Shown: positions 9,190-18,140, counted from the first letter of the stretch. The stretch: 34,120 bases of DNA from Alphaproteobacteria bacterium (GCA_022426245.1 JAKMDW010000024.1:1-34120), one strand, 5' to 3'. The notes: a model not told the origin generated them from the letters alone. A program made the numbers and translations.

Positions 9190-9960
9190 TTAAGAACCGA
9201 TTTCGGGCTCAACCAAAATGTCAGCCGGATAATCAACCTGCATTAATGTTAGCCCACAGGCCGGAGCCACGGGCGGGCATTGGGCGCGGTCGGCAGCACC
9301 CAGCGCATCGCGCGCATCCTGCGGCGACCATTTTCCTTCCCCTACATGTTTCAGCGCACCGGCAAGAGAGCGCACTTGATTGTGCAAAAATGACGGCGCA
9401 GCGGCGGTGATGACAATCTCCTCACCCTGTTGGGCGACCGCCAAATCAGACAGGGTCTTCAACGGCGATTTGGCTTGGCACTGCACCGACCGAAATGTCG
9501 TGAAATCATGCTTGCCGACAAAATAAGTGGCCGCTTCTTGCATCGGCGCGAGCGCTAATTTTTGCGGCACAAACCAAACGCGTTCGCGGTCCAAAGCAGG
9601 CACAGCGCGGCGTGCCAAAATGCGATATTTATAATGCCGCGCTTGGGCAGAAAAACGCGCATCAAATGTGTCTTGTGCATAAGCCGCCGCGACCACCGCC
9701 ACGGGCTGCGGCTTCAAATGATAATTGAGACCGGCCATTAATTTGTCGGGTGTCGGTGCGCTTTCGAGATCGAGATGCGCCACTTGTCCGCGCGCATGAA
9801 CACCAGTGTCTGTGCGCCCCGCGCCAAAAGCCGTCACTGTCTCACCGCAAAACCCGATAATCGCCGCGTTTATCGCATCTTGCACCGCGCCGCCATCGCG
9901 CTGGCTTTGCCACCCGTAAAACGGCGTGCCGTCATATTCTATGGTCAGGCGATAGCGCAT
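9190..9960 (-). CDS. truA: tRNA pseudouridine(38-40) synthase
   Basis: The 256-residue enzyme isomerises uridines 38-40 in the tRNA anticodon arm. The catalytic Asp is in AGRTDTGVHARGQVAH, the family signature, and the N-terminus MRYRLTIEYDGTPFYGWQ is typical. It is the last gene of the minus-strand def-fmt-truA unit. Its ATG overlaps the fmt stop by one base (TAATG), implying translational coupling. Confidence 0.97.
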   Translation of the reverse strand: MRYRLTIEYDGTPFYGWQSQRDGGAVQDAINAAIIGFCGETVTAFGAGRTDTGVHARGQVAHLDLESAPTPDKLMAGLNYHLKPQPVAVVAAAYAQDTFDARFSAQARHYKYRILARRAVPALDRERVWFVPQKLALAPMQEAATYFVGKHDFTTFRSVQCQAKSPLKTLSDLAVAQQGEEIVITAAAPSFLHNQVRSLAGALKHVGEGKWSPQDARDALGAADRAQCPPVAPACGLTLMQVDYPADILVEPEIGS

Positions 9961-10880
9961 TATGTGTCCAGTTTCTGCGCCGGCACCAGACCGCGCCCGC
10001 GCAAAAAATCCGCGCCCGTCATCGCGCCCTTACCGGCCGGCTGCACGGTGACGAGCTGCAACGCACCCTCACCGCAATAAATGGCACCGCTTTCGGCAAC
10101 CGTCGCCATTGTGCCATTGGCGGCAATCGGTTTGGCGGCAAGCACTTTCACCCGTTTGCCATTGGCTTCAAACCATGCGCCGGGGAAAGGCGATAAGCCG
10201 CGAATATGCGCGTCCAGCGTCGTGGCTGACCGACTGAAATCAATTTTGGCCTCGGCTTTATCAATTTTCTCGGCATAGGTCACGCCGTCTTGGGGCTGTT
10301 CATGCGGCACCAAATCATCTGCCATTAAGGCTTCACCGATCGCCGCGCCGCCCAAAAGCGCAAGCTTGTCGTGCAAGCTTTGTGCCGTATCATCGGCGGC
10401 AATGGCGATGCGTTTTTCAAGCAGTACCGGCCCGGTATCAAGCCCCGCTGCCATTTGCATAATGGCGACGCCGGTCTCAGCATCGCCGGCCATAAGGGCG
10501 CGCTGTATCGGCGCAGCCCCGCGCCAGCGTGGCAATAGCGAAGCATGAATATTCCAACAACCTTGCGTCGGCGTGTCCAGCCAGTCTTGCGGTAAAATCA
10601 TCCCATAAGCGACCACCACGGCGAGGTCGGGCTGAAGCGCATGAAAGCGTTCCAGCTCGTCTTTATCTTTCAGGCGTGTCGGGGTGAAAACCTGAATGCC
10701 CGCCGCTTCGGCGGCTTGGTGCACAGGCGATTTGGTGAGCTGCAAGCCGCGGCCCTGCTTGGCCGGCGGGCGGGTGTAAACGGCGACGATATTATACGCA
10801 TCATTTGTTGCCGCGCGCAGCGCTTCAAAAGCCGGCACAGCAAAATCCGGCGTTCCCATAAAGACGATTGACTGCGCCAT
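9960..10880 (-). CDS. fmt: methionyl-tRNA formyltransferase
   Basis: The 306-residue enzyme formylates Met-tRNAfMet using 10-formyltetrahydrofolate. The N-terminus IVFMGTPDFAVPAFEAL and the catalytic Asn-His block NIHASLLPRWRGAAPIQ are diagnostic. The LDTGPVLLE stretch supplies the conserved Asp, and a C-terminal OB-like domain follows from about residue 205. It lies 19 bases after def, which removes the formyl group later, a conserved functional pairing. Confidence 0.97.
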   Translation of the reverse strand: MAQSIVFMGTPDFAVPAFEALRAATNDAYNIVAVYTRPPAKQGRGLQLTKSPVHQAAEAAGIQVFTPTRLKDKDELERFHALQPDLAVVVAYGMILPQDWLDTPTQGCWNIHASLLPRWRGAAPIQRALMAGDAETGVAIMQMAAGLDTGPVLLEKRIAIAADDTAQSLHDKLALLGGAAIGEALMADDLVPHEQPQDGVTYAEKIDKAEAKIDFSRSATTLDAHIRGLSPFPGAWFEANGKRVKVLAAKPIAANGTMATVAESGAIYCGEGALQLVTVQPAGKGAMTGADFLRGRGLVPAQKLDT

Positions 10881-10899
10881 GTGCTTTACCCGGCGACGG

Positions 10900-11529
10900 T
10901 CAGACGCGCGTGGCCTGATCGGCCAGTTCGCGTTCGGCTTTTTGCAGCTTTTTAAGAACCATTTGGCGTTTGAGCCGCGATAAATGGTCCAGAAAGACGA
11001 TGCCGTTCAAATGGTCCATTTCGTGTTGAATGCATGTCGCCAACAGGCCATCACAGTCAATTTCTTGCGCCGCGCCATCATAATCAAGGAAGCTGATTTT
11101 GCATTGGGCGGGGCGTTCAACATCATCGTAAAAGCCCGGCACGGAGAGACAGCCCTCTTGATAATTGCGCTTTTCAGCTGCCGTCCAAACAATTTCAGGA
11201 TTGACGAAAAAGCGTGGCTTTTCATCTTTCAGCAAATCGTGCCAGCGTTTGGCCTCTGCCGCTTCCTCGTTATCTTCGTCGGACGCTTCCTCATTATCCG
11301 CCGCGTCCATTTCAATATCTTCCTCGCCTTTTGAAGGGGAAATATCCATGACGATAATGCGCTCGGCCACGCCGATTTGTATCGCCGCGAGGCCGATGCC
11401 ATTGGCGTGATACATGGTTTCCAACATGTCATCCATTAGCGCGCGCGTCGCATCGGTCACTTCCGCTACCGGCGCGGAAATGGTTTTCAATCGCGGATCA
11501 GGCACTTCAATAATCGGTCGTATGGTCAT
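10900..11529 (-). CDS. def: peptide deformylase with an acidic insertion
   Basis: The 209-residue iron/zinc hydrolase removes the N-formyl group from nascent proteins. The three family motifs are present: GIGLAAIQIG (44-53, usually GxGLAAPQ, here Ile for Pro), EGCLS (125-129, metal-binding Cys127) and QHEMDH (168-173, metal-binding His and catalytic Glu170). Residues about 66-93, between strand IIVMDIS and RFFVNPEI, form a strongly acidic Glu/Asp/Ala insertion not found in typical 165-180 residue deformylases. The start MTIRPIIEVPDPRL at 11529 is the conserved N-terminus. There is no Shine-Dalgarno sequence close to it, and a longer upstream frame lacks family similarity. Confidence 0.95.
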   Translation of the reverse strand: MTIRPIIEVPDPRLKTISAPVAEVTDATRALMDDMLETMYHANGIGLAAIQIGVAERIIVMDISPSKGEEDIEMDAADNEEASDEDNEEAAEAKRWHDLLKDEKPRFFVNPEIVWTAAEKRNYQEGCLSVPGFYDDVERPAQCKISFLDYDGAAQEIDCDGLLATCIQHEMDHLNGIVFLDHLSRLKRQMVLKKLQKAERELADQATRV

Positions 11530-11535
11530 GCATTT

Positions 11536-11564
11536 GAGATAAGCCTTGCGAGCGCCAGCGTCAA
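11536..11564 (-). promoter_or_regulatory. candidate def promoter, transcript possibly leaderless
   Basis: Read on the minus strand, TTGACG (11564-11559) is followed after 17 bases by TATCTC (11541-11536). The -35 is good; the -10 matches only 3 of 6 positions. If used, transcription would begin at about 11529, on the def ATG itself. That would fit the missing Shine-Dalgarno. Confidence 0.35.
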
Positions 11565-11596
11565 GGTAGAGAGCTTGCCATGCGAATCGGCGCACT

Positions 11597-12721
11597 ATGC
11601 GCCTCATGGAATGGCTTTTGATTATTTTGGCGGTTTTGGCCGGTTTGGGCGGCGGTGCAATCCTGACCATGCTGTTGCGCCGCGACACTGGCGACAATGA
11701 CGATAATGGCGCGCGCGCGCAAATGCTGGCGCAGATTGATGCCATGCGCGCCGAGCAAGGCCAGCTTGTCGGTCGTTTGGGGCAATTGGCCGAAAACCAG
11801 CAACGCACCCAAGGCGAACTGGCCCGCACCATGACCGAGCAATTGGGTCAGGTGAGTAAAAACATGGCCGAGAACCTAACCGCCACACGCGAGAAGACCG
11901 CTAAATCATTGGGTGATTTGGGCGAGCGCCTATCGCTTATCGACAAGGCGCAGCAGGAAATCACTGCGCTGTCGAGCCAAGTGGTCGAGTTGCAGCATAT
12001 TCTCGACAATAAACAAGCCCGCGGTGCTTTTGGCGAAGCGCAGCTTAACGATATTGTTACCGATGGCCTGCCCGAAAGCGCCTATGATTTTCAGCACACA
12101 TTGTCGAATGGCAAACGCGCCGACTGCCTCATTCGCCTGCCCAATCCACCCGGGCCCGTGGTGGTCGACAGCAAGTTTCCGCTCGAAGCGTTTCAGAAAT
12201 TGCGCACCGCCGAAGATGATGCACAAACCCGCGCCGCGCTGACGCAAATGAAAACCGACACGCTGAAACACGCGCAGGATATTGCCTCAAAATATATTAT
12301 TTCCGGTGAAACGGCAGATGCCGCGCTGATGTTCTTACCCTCGGAAAGCATATTTTCCGAGCTGCATTTGCGCCTCCCCGATGTGGTCGATAAATGCCGT
12401 GCGCTGCGTGTCTATCCGGTTTCGCCCAACACCATGTCGCTGACACTCAACACGGTGCGCGCCATTATGCGCGATGTGAAAATGCGCCAACAAGCGGGGC
12501 TTATTCAAAAAGAGGTTGAAAGCCTGTTGGTTGATGTGACGCGCATTGATGAACGCATCGCCAAATTACGCGGCCATTTCGACCTCGCCGGAAAAGATAT
12601 TGAGCAGATCGAAACCTCGAGCCGAAAAATCAGCGCGCGCGGCGAGAAAATCACATCGCTGGAGGTCGAAACCACGCAAGAGACAGACACGCCGGATTTA
12701 TTGGCGGGTGAGCGCGATTAA
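11597..12721 (+). CDS. rmuC: DNA recombination protein RmuC
   Basis: The 374-residue protein has an N-terminal membrane anchor (about residues 4-26, LLIILAVLAGLGGGAILTML), a coiled-coil stretch rich in Gln, Glu and Lys (about 40-130), and the RmuC nuclease-like core. The core has ARGAFGEAQLNDIV, LPNPPGPVVVDSKFPLEAF (PVVVDSKFP is the family hallmark, with the predicted catalytic Asp-Ser-Lys), FLPSESIFSEL and VYPVSPNTMSLTL. RmuC limits inversions at short repeats in E. coli; its biochemical activity is poorly defined. An in-frame ATG at 11606 (MEWLL) is an alternative start, and neither has a clear ribosome site. Confidence 0.93.
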   Translation: MRLMEWLLIILAVLAGLGGGAILTMLLRRDTGDNDDNGARAQMLAQIDAMRAEQGQLVGRLGQLAENQQRTQGELARTMTEQLGQVSKNMAENLTATREKTAKSLGDLGERLSLIDKAQQEITALSSQVVELQHILDNKQARGAFGEAQLNDIVTDGLPESAYDFQHTLSNGKRADCLIRLPNPPGPVVVDSKFPLEAFQKLRTAEDDAQTRAALTQMKTDTLKHAQDIASKYIISGETADAALMFLPSESIFSELHLRLPDVVDKCRALRVYPVSPNTMSLTLNTVRAIMRDVKMRQQAGLIQKEVESLLVDVTRIDERIAKLRGHFDLAGKDIEQIETSSRKISARGEKITSLEVETTQETDTPDLLAGERD

Positions 12722-12731
12722 CCTTTTAGTG

Positions 12732-13319
12732 TCACCGCCTTGACTTCATGGCCGCCAAAAGCGTGCCGTCATCGAGGTAATCCAATTCGCCGCCCACCGG
12801 CACACCATGCGCCAGCCGGGTAATGCTCACGCCGCTATCGGCCAGCATATCGGTAATCACATGCGCCGTGGTCTGCCCCTCCACCGTGGCATTGGTCGCC
12901 AGAATAATCTCACCAATCGCGCCATCGGCGCAGCGTTGTTTCAACCCGGCAAGGTTCAACTCATCAGGGCCAATCCCGTCCAGCGCCGACAATGTGCCGC
13001 CCAAAACATGATACCGCCCCTTCACCGCTTGCGCGCGTTCCAGCGCCCATAAATCACCGACATCTTCAACCACACACAGCACTGAGGCATCGCGGCGCGG
13101 GTCGGCACATATTGTGCAAGGCGAGGTCGTGTCAATATTGCCGCAGCTATCACAGGTAATGATTTTATCCTGCGCCATGCGCAGCGCTTCGCTGAGCGGG
13201 TCGAGCAGGGTTTCGCGCCGCCGCATCATTTGCAATACGGCGCGGCGCGCGGACCGCGGGCCAAGCCCGGGCAGGCGCGCCAATAGTTTCACCAGATTTT
13301 CAATCTCTGCGCCGGCCAT
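12732..13319 (-). CDS. recR: recombination mediator protein RecR
   Basis: The 195-residue protein works with RecF/RecO in loading RecA at gaps. It has the N-terminal helix-hairpin-helix [14 protein letters not shown], the four-Cys zinc finger [16 protein letters not shown], and a Toprim domain starting at [14 protein letters not shown]. The C-terminal Walker-B-like segment includes [20 protein letters not shown]. Its start codon overlaps the dnaX stop by one base. In most Alphaproteobacteria ybaB lies between dnaX and recR; it is absent here. Confidence 0.97.
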   Translation of the reverse strand: MAGAEIENLVKLLARLPGLGPRSARRAVLQMMRRRETLLDPLSEALRMAQDKIITCDSCGNIDTTSPCTICADPRRDASVLCVVEDVGDLWALERAQAVKGRYHVLGGTLSALDGIGPDELNLAGLKQRCADGAIGEIILATNATVEGQTTAHVITDMLADSGVSITRLAHGVPVGGELDYLDDGTLLAAMKSRR

Positions 13320-15310
13320 TAAGCGTCGGCATCCGTGTCGGATGCTTCGCCATCATCGAGCGGCGCTTCACCATTATCGGCCGACAGGCCAGTGTCAAAA
13401 TCACTAATGGAGACAATTTCGGCTTTGGGGAATGCGGCCAGAGCCGTTTTGATGAACGGGTCTTCCAAAGCCGCTTCCTCGCGGCGATCGGCGACACTTT
13501 GTTTTACCGCGCCAATGGTCGCCGCGCCCTGTTCTTTCGACAAGGACACGACCCAGCTTTGGCCGGTCCAGTCGCGCAATTTGCGGGTTAATTCCTGCGC
13601 CACATTATCTTGGCCCTCGGCAAGCCGTAACTCGATGCGACCGGCGCGCGCGCCACCTTGCGGCGTAAAGGCGGCGGCTTCAAAAGCCACCAGATGAACG
13701 CCGTTTTCAAGCGCGTGTTTGAGGCCGATATCGCGTTTTTCCGCAACCATATCGACCACCGCCTGAAAATTTTGCAGAACCGGTGCGTTTTGCGTTTGCG
13801 CCATCACCGCCGGTGCTGTCGATGCTGCGGTTGAGCCGTGCGAAGCGACCGGCCCTGATGCATGGCTCCCGCCTGCCGAGGCTCCTCCAGACGCAGCCCC
13901 CCCAGAATTCGAAGCCGGGGCAGCAGACGCTTTCGGTGCCGCATCATAGTGCTTAATCAATTCTTCCGGCGATGGCATATCTGCCAAATGCGCCAGTCTT
14001 ATGAGCACCATTTCCGCCGCCGCGCGCGCATTACCGGCGCGCGCCACCTCGTCGGTTCCGGCCAGTAAAACCTGCCAGACGCGCGATAAAATCCGGGTCG
14101 AAAGCTTTTCCGCCGCCGCCACGCCGCGCGCGCGCAACTGTGCGGAAAAGGCAATGTCCTCTTGCGCCGCCGGCACAAATTTCAATCTTGTGAGCCAATG
14201 CGTCAGTTCAGCCATATCGGCCAAAATCACCGCCGGGTCGGCACCCATGACATATTGCGCTTCGAATTCAGCCAGCGCTTCGCTGACCTGACCCGCCATC
14301 ACCAAGTCAAACAGGTCGAAAATTCGGCCCCTATCGGCGAGGCCCAAAAGGCCACGCATCGTCGTCTCATCAACGCCGCCCGAACCGTCAGGGTCGATAT
14401 GCGCCCCATCCATGTGGGCAAGCGCGCGGTCAAGCAAAGACAGCGCATCACGCGCCGAACCGTCAGCCGCGCGGGCAATCAGCTTCAGTGCCTCCTCGGG
14501 CAGTGACACATGTTCGGCAGCGCAGGTGCGGCTCAGCAGGGTTTGCGTATCGTCCAGCGTCAAACGGCGCAGGTCAAAACGCTGGCACCGCGACAGCACC
14601 GTCACCGGCACTTGGCGGATTTCAGTTGTGGCGAAAATGAATTTCACATGTTCGGGCGGCTCTTCAAGGGTTTTCAACAAGCCGTTAAAAGCCGCCTTTG
14701 AGAGCATATGCACCTCATCAATAATATAGACTTTGAAGCGCGCCGCGCTGGGTGTGTAGCGCACATTGTCAATAATCTCGCGAATATCGCCGATGCCGGT
14801 GCGCGAGGCGGCATCCATCTCAATCACATCGACATGCGTGCCGTCCATAATGGCCGCACAATGCGCCCCATCCTCAGCCAAGGCCATGCTGGGCGCGTTC
14901 ATCGTTTCGGTTTGATAGTTCAGGGCGCGCGCCAAAATGCGCGCCGTAGTGGTTTTGCCGACACCGCGCACACCGGTCAGCATAAAGCCATGCGCGATGC
15001 GCCCACTGTCAAACGCATTGGTCAGGGTTTGCACCATCGCCTCTTGGCCGATTAAATCATCAAAATTGCGGGGGCGGTATTTGCGCGCCAGCACCTTATA
15101 GCTGCCATTTGTAGCGCCATTAACTTCTGTGCCATTAACCTCAGTGCCATTATCAGCATCGGCATCGGCCAGCATGTCAAAACCCGGGGCGTCATCGGAA
15201 AATTCCGGCGCTTCCCCATCTTGTTCAACTGCTTGATCAAGAGACGCATCATCGCCGCCGGTAAGCGCGTCCTCAGGAGCAATATTGTCTTCGTTATCTT
15301 CTATCATCAT
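13319..15310 (-). CDS. dnaX: DNA polymerase III subunits gamma and tau
   Basis: The clamp-loader ATPase has 663 residues from ATG 15310; an adjacent ATG at 15307 is better spaced from AGGG and would give 662. A longer frame runs into the SRP RNA gene and is not real. An acidic extension of about 70 residues with the repeat [12 protein letters not shown] precedes the ATPase start [19 protein letters not shown]. Walker A is GVRGVGKTT (about 113-121), Walker B IIDEVHML, sensor 1 FIFATTE and the arginine finger [11 protein letters not shown] Gly/Ala/Ser-rich linker (about residues 460-510) separates the core from the C-terminal tau region. Only one Cys (GAHC) remains of the E. coli four-Cys zinc module, as I recall is usual in Alphaproteobacteria. 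Confidence 0.95.
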   Translation of the reverse strand: MMIEDNEDNIAPEDALTGGDDASLDQAVEQDGEAPEFSDDAPGFDMLADADADNGTEVNGTEVNGATNGSYKVLARKYRPRNFDDLIGQEAMVQTLTNAFDSGRIAHGFMLTGVRGVGKTTTARILARALNYQTETMNAPSMALAEDGAHCAAIMDGTHVDVIEMDAASRTGIGDIREIIDNVRYTPSAARFKVYIIDEVHMLSKAAFNGLLKTLEEPPEHVKFIFATTEIRQVPVTVLSRCQRFDLRRLTLDDTQTLLSRTCAAEHVSLPEEALKLIARAADGSARDALSLLDRALAHMDGAHIDPDGSGGVDETTMRGLLGLADRGRIFDLFDLVMAGQVSEALAEFEAQYVMGADPAVILADMAELTHWLTRLKFVPAAQEDIAFSAQLRARGVAAAEKLSTRILSRVWQVLLAGTDEVARAGNARAAAEMVLIRLAHLADMPSPEELIKHYDAAPKASAAPASNSGGAASGGASAGGSHASGPVASHGSTAASTAPAVMAQTQNAPVLQNFQAVVDMVAEKRDIGLKHALENGVHLVAFEAAAFTPQGGARAGRIELRLAEGQDNVAQELTRKLRDWTGQSWVVSLSKEQGAATIGAVKQSVADRREEAALEDPFIKTALAAFPKAEIVSISDFDTGLSADNGEAPLDDGEASDTDADA
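15118..15147 (-). repeat. 15-bp in-frame tandem repeat within dnaX
   Basis: Two 15-base units (plus strand CATTAACTTCTGTGC and CATTAACCTCAGTGC), followed by a third partial copy, encode the NGTEV repeats in the acidic N-terminal extension of DnaX. They are slightly diverged at silent positions. Confidence 0.8.
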
Positions 15311-15381
15311 CGCCCTAAAGCTGCCGTAACAATCATCATTATCGCCTCGGGACACCTTACGGTTCAGTCCGCGACATGAGA

Positions 15382-15483
15382 GGTGAGAGACTGGACAGGC
15401 AACCCGCACCGAACTCGTTAGGGCTGCTTCCTTCCGGATCTGACCCGGTTGGCGAGGGATGCGTCTGCCGCCAATCTCTCCCC
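15382..15483 (-). ncRNA. ffs: signal recognition particle RNA, small (4.5S) bacterial type
   Basis: Read on the minus strand, the region contains GGGTCAGATCCGGAAGGAAG followed by CAGCCC, the near-invariant domain IV of SRP RNA with its GGAA tetraloop and asymmetric internal loop that binds Ffh. The ends pair as a long hairpin: GAGAGATTGG (15480-15471) with CCAGTCTCTC (15394-15385). This gives an RNA of about 100 nt. It lies about 70 bases upstream of dnaX on the same strand, a common position. Exact ends are estimated from the pairing. Confidence 0.95.
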
Positions 15484-15486
15484 TTT

Positions 15487-15492
15487 CTTATA
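15487..15492 (-). promoter_or_regulatory. -10 element of the ffs promoter
   Basis: TATAAG on the minus strand (inside GCTATAAG) ends 3 bases before the run of Gs that begins the SRP RNA hairpin. Its position suits a start at about 15480-15483. The -35 is weak (CTGTAT about 17 bases further upstream). Confidence 0.5.
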
Positions 15493-15586
15493 GCAGAGGC
15501 AGCCGACAGATACAGCTATTTTGCCACTGATTGACGGGGATAGATTGCGGTGGCACTCTCTTGCGCAGTTTGACAGGAGAGACTTT

Positions 15587-16537
15587 ATGGCTTTGGCCGA
15601 AAACCCCATCATGTTCGCCAATAATCCGCTCGACCGCGCCGGTCATCAGCGCGGCAATCCCGACTGGCTGGCCGCACAATTGGCTGCCGAGACGGCCTTG
15701 ATTGTGCCGATGTGGAATTTGCAGCCACTGGTCTTGCCGGAAATTCAACCGGGCGATGGGCGCGATGTCGGCTATTTGCCGAAAGCCGCTTTTGGCGAGG
15801 CCTTTGATTTTGAGCGCGCCGATAAGGCGATTGTGTTTCTTGGCCTCAATCGGTGGGGCAAGCCGCTTTTCGCTGCTGATATCAGCCATATGAGCAGCCC
15901 TGAGGATATCGGGCCGTTTAGGGGCATGGGTATTTTCGAAGATTTGCGCGCGCTCTCCGCCATTGGTGATATGCCGCGCACGGAATTGGCAATTTTGGCG
16001 CAAGCCAAAGGCATGCTGGATTGGAACCTGCGCCATCCGTTTTGCGCCCAATGCGGGTCCCCAACCAACATGTTGGAGGGCGGCTATAAGCGTATTTGTG
16101 GAAATTGCGGCGCTGAGCATTTTCCGCGCACCGACCCAGTCGTCATTATGCTGGCCACGCATGAAGACCAATGCTTGCTGGGACGTCAACGCGGTTGGCC
16201 CGAAGGCATGTTGAGCGCCTTGGCCGGTTTTATGGAACCCGGCGAAACCATGGAAGAAGCCGTGGCGCGCGAATTGCAAGAAGAGGCCGGTCTTGAGATT
16301 AACAGCGTCACTTATTTGGGCTCGCAGCCCTGGCCTTTTCCCGGCTCATTAATGATTGGCTGCATGGCCGAGGCCAGCTCGCTCAATGTCACGGTTGATG
16401 AGGTCGAATTGGAAGAAGCGCGCTGGGTCAGCCGCGCCGATGTCATTTCGTCAATGCAAGGCAATGGCCCGCTGGGCGTGCCGCCGAAAATGGCGATTGC
16501 ACATCAGCTCATGCAGGCTTTTGCTTCGGGGAAATAA
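15587..16537 (+). CDS. nudC: NAD(+) diphosphatase / NADH pyrophosphatase (Nudix, NudC)
   Basis: The 316-residue enzyme hydrolyses NAD(H) to NMN(H) and AMP and, in well-studied members, removes NAD caps from RNA. It has an N-terminal NUDIX-like domain, a four-Cys zinc ribbon (Cys153, 156, 171, 174), the Nudix box beginning GFMEPGETMEEAVARELQEE (about 214-236), and the NudC-specific SQPWPFPGSLMIG. I start it at ATG 15587, which has AGGAG at 15575-15579; an upstream in-frame ATG overlaps the non-coding leader. TTGACG at 15531-15536 could be its -35 box, but no convincing -10 follows. Confidence 0.95.
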   Translation: MALAENPIMFANNPLDRAGHQRGNPDWLAAQLAAETALIVPMWNLQPLVLPEIQPGDGRDVGYLPKAAFGEAFDFERADKAIVFLGLNRWGKPLFAADISHMSSPEDIGPFRGMGIFEDLRALSAIGDMPRTELAILAQAKGMLDWNLRHPFCAQCGSPTNMLEGGYKRICGNCGAEHFPRTDPVVIMLATHEDQCLLGRQRGWPEGMLSALAGFMEPGETMEEAVARELQEEAGLEINSVTYLGSQPWPFPGSLMIGCMAEASSLNVTVDEVELEEARWVSRADVISSMQGNGPLGVPPKMAIAHQLMQAFASGK

Positions 16538-16560
16538 CAGGCGAATAGGCGGGGTTTTGC

Positions 16561-17403
16561 CTAGCTCTCTCTCAGCGCAGCGCGTTCAGGCGCGGCTTTA
16601 TAGACACCGAGAATATCCATTTCCGAGCAGTAGAAGCTCAGCTCCTCCAGCGCTTGACGCACCGGTTCGTTCTCCGGATGTCCCTCAATATCGGCATAAA
16701 ATTGGGTCGCCAAAAAGCCGTTTGGCTGATAGCTCTCAAGCTTGGTCATATTGACTTTATTGGTCGCAAAACCGCCCAATGCCTTATACAGCGCAGCCGG
16801 CACATTGCGCACACGGAAGATGAAGCTAGTAATCACATTGTCTTCATCCGGCTCGGCATCATCGGGCGAAGCCGACATGATGAGGAAACGCGTTGTGTTG
16901 CTCGCGCTGTCTTCAATGTTTTCGCGCAACACTTTCAGGCCATAAATTTCTGCCGCCAGCTTGGAAGCAATCGCCGCATGGCTCGGCGTTTTGGCGGCTG
17001 CCAAATCGCGCGCGCTGCCTGCCGTATCGGCGGCGACTTGCGCCGTCAAACCCAATTCACCGATGAGATTGCGGCATTGGCCCAGCGCCATTTCATGGCT
17101 GTGAACATGGGTCAGCGCGGCTTCATCGGCCTCGGGTAAAGCCAATAAGCAATGGTTCACACGCATGAAATACTCACCGATAATGTAAAGTTTGGAGCCG
17201 GGTAAAAGCCGGTGAATATCGGCAACCCGACCGGCCACGGTGTTTTCGACCGGCATCATGGCCAGCGCTGCCGTGCCGTCGCGCAAAGCGGCAAACGCAT
17301 CGTCGAAACTGGCGCATGGCATTGCCTGCATGTCGGGATAACAATCGACACAGGCAATATGGCTATTGGCACCCAATTCGCCCTGAAACGCTATTTTACT
17401 CAT
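16561..17403 (-). CDS. pheA: prephenate dehydratase
   Basis: The 280-residue monofunctional enzyme converts prephenate to phenylpyruvate in phenylalanine synthesis. It begins KIAFQGELGANSH, has the substrate-loop MPVENTVAGRV, and carries the catalytic NTTRF motif (about residues 165-169). A C-terminal ACT domain (FRVRNVPAALYKALG to ESYQPNGFLATQFYADIEG) is the likely site of phenylalanine feedback. No chorismate mutase domain is fused. Its start overlaps the kdsB stop in an ATGA, so the two are translationally coupled. Confidence 0.96.
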   Translation of the reverse strand: MSKIAFQGELGANSHIACVDCYPDMQAMPCASFDDAFAALRDGTAALAMMPVENTVAGRVADIHRLLPGSKLYIIGEYFMRVNHCLLALPEADEAALTHVHSHEMALGQCRNLIGELGLTAQVAADTAGSARDLAAAKTPSHAAIASKLAAEIYGLKVLRENIEDSASNTTRFLIMSASPDDAEPDEDNVITSFIFRVRNVPAALYKALGGFATNKVNMTKLESYQPNGFLATQFYADIEGHPENEPVRQALEELSFYCSEMDILGVYKAAPERAALRES

Positions 17404-18140
17404 TTGTTTTGCCCTTTTAACACCGCTTCAGCATGCGCCAAGTCTTCGGGCGTATCAACACCCACGGGCACCGTATCGACAATCGCCGCGTGAATGGTGA
17501 AACCGGCCTCCAGCGCGCGTAATTGCTCCAGCCGCTCGCGCTGCTCGAGCGGCGATGGCGGCAGGGCGACGAATTTATCAAGCGCAGCACGCCGATAGCC
17601 ATAAATGCCGATATGATGATAAAGCGGACCCGCGCCAGACGGTGCGGTGGCGCGCGTGAAATACAAAGCCTGAGCGATATTCGGCCCGCGCGGGCTAAGC
17701 ACGGCTTTCACCACATTCGGGTTTTCGCGCTCTCGCGCATCGGTAATTTCCGCCACCAAGGTTGACATATCAGCGCCCTCGAGAGCGGCCAGACAATCTT
17801 GCACCAATTGAGGCTCCAGCGTCGGCAGGTCACCTTGCAGATTGATAATCGCATCATGTCGGGCATCGCCATCGACAGCTTGTAACGCGGCGTGAATACG
17901 GTCAGAGCCTGATGGCAAATCCGGGTCGGTTAATATGGCTTCGCCGCCCGCGCTTTCAACTGCATCAGCAATTTCAGCCTCGGCGGCGGCCACCACAACG
18001 CGGCCACAATCAGCCTCTTGGGCGCGCTTCAACACTTGCACAATCATCGGCAGGCCGCAGATTTGCGCCAATGGTTTATTGGGCAGGCGCGTTGAGGCCA
18101 TGCGTGCCGGAATGAGGATTATCGGGTTTTGACCCATCAT
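17400..18140 (-). CDS. kdsB: 3-deoxy-manno-octulosonate cytidylyltransferase
   Basis: The 246-residue enzyme activates Kdo as CMP-Kdo for lipid A inner-core assembly, which indicates an organism with Kdo-containing LPS. The N-terminal IILIPARMASTRLPNKPLA nucleotide-binding loop, LPSGSDRI, INLQGDLP, and HHIGIYGYRRAAL with SPLEQRERLEQLRALE are family hallmarks. I place the start at 18140 (MMGQNP; GGAG 10 bases upstream). A 47-codon in-frame extension upstream does not resemble the family. The next ATG at 18137 is equally possible. Confidence 0.95.
   Translation of the reverse strand: MMGQNPIILIPARMASTRLPNKPLAQICGLPMIVQVLKRAQEADCGRVVVAAAEAEIADAVESAGGEAILTDPDLPSGSDRIHAALQAVDGDARHDAIINLQGDLPTLEPQLVQDCLAALEGADMSTLVAEITDARERENPNVVKAVLSPRGPNIAQALYFTRATAPSGAGPLYHHIGIYGYRRAALDKFVALPPSPLEQRERLEQLRALEAGFTIHAAIVDTVPVGVDTPEDLAHAEAVLKGQNK

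Noticed and set aside
13319-15310. Loss of three of the four DnaX zinc-binding cysteines seen in E. coli
   Set aside because: As I recall, alphaproteobacterial DnaX proteins generally have this form (one Cys in G-x-H-C-x-A-I), so it is a clade trait and not a local oddity.
13319-15310. Programmed frameshift site giving gamma from dnaX
   Set aside because: I saw no A-AAA-AAG type heptamer on the coding strand, so there is no basis for a tau/gamma frameshift call.
15308-15409. 5' extension of dnaX into the SRP RNA gene
   Set aside because: The extension encodes no conserved sequence and overlaps a confident structural RNA. ATG 15310 or 15307 follows AGGG and is the plausible start.
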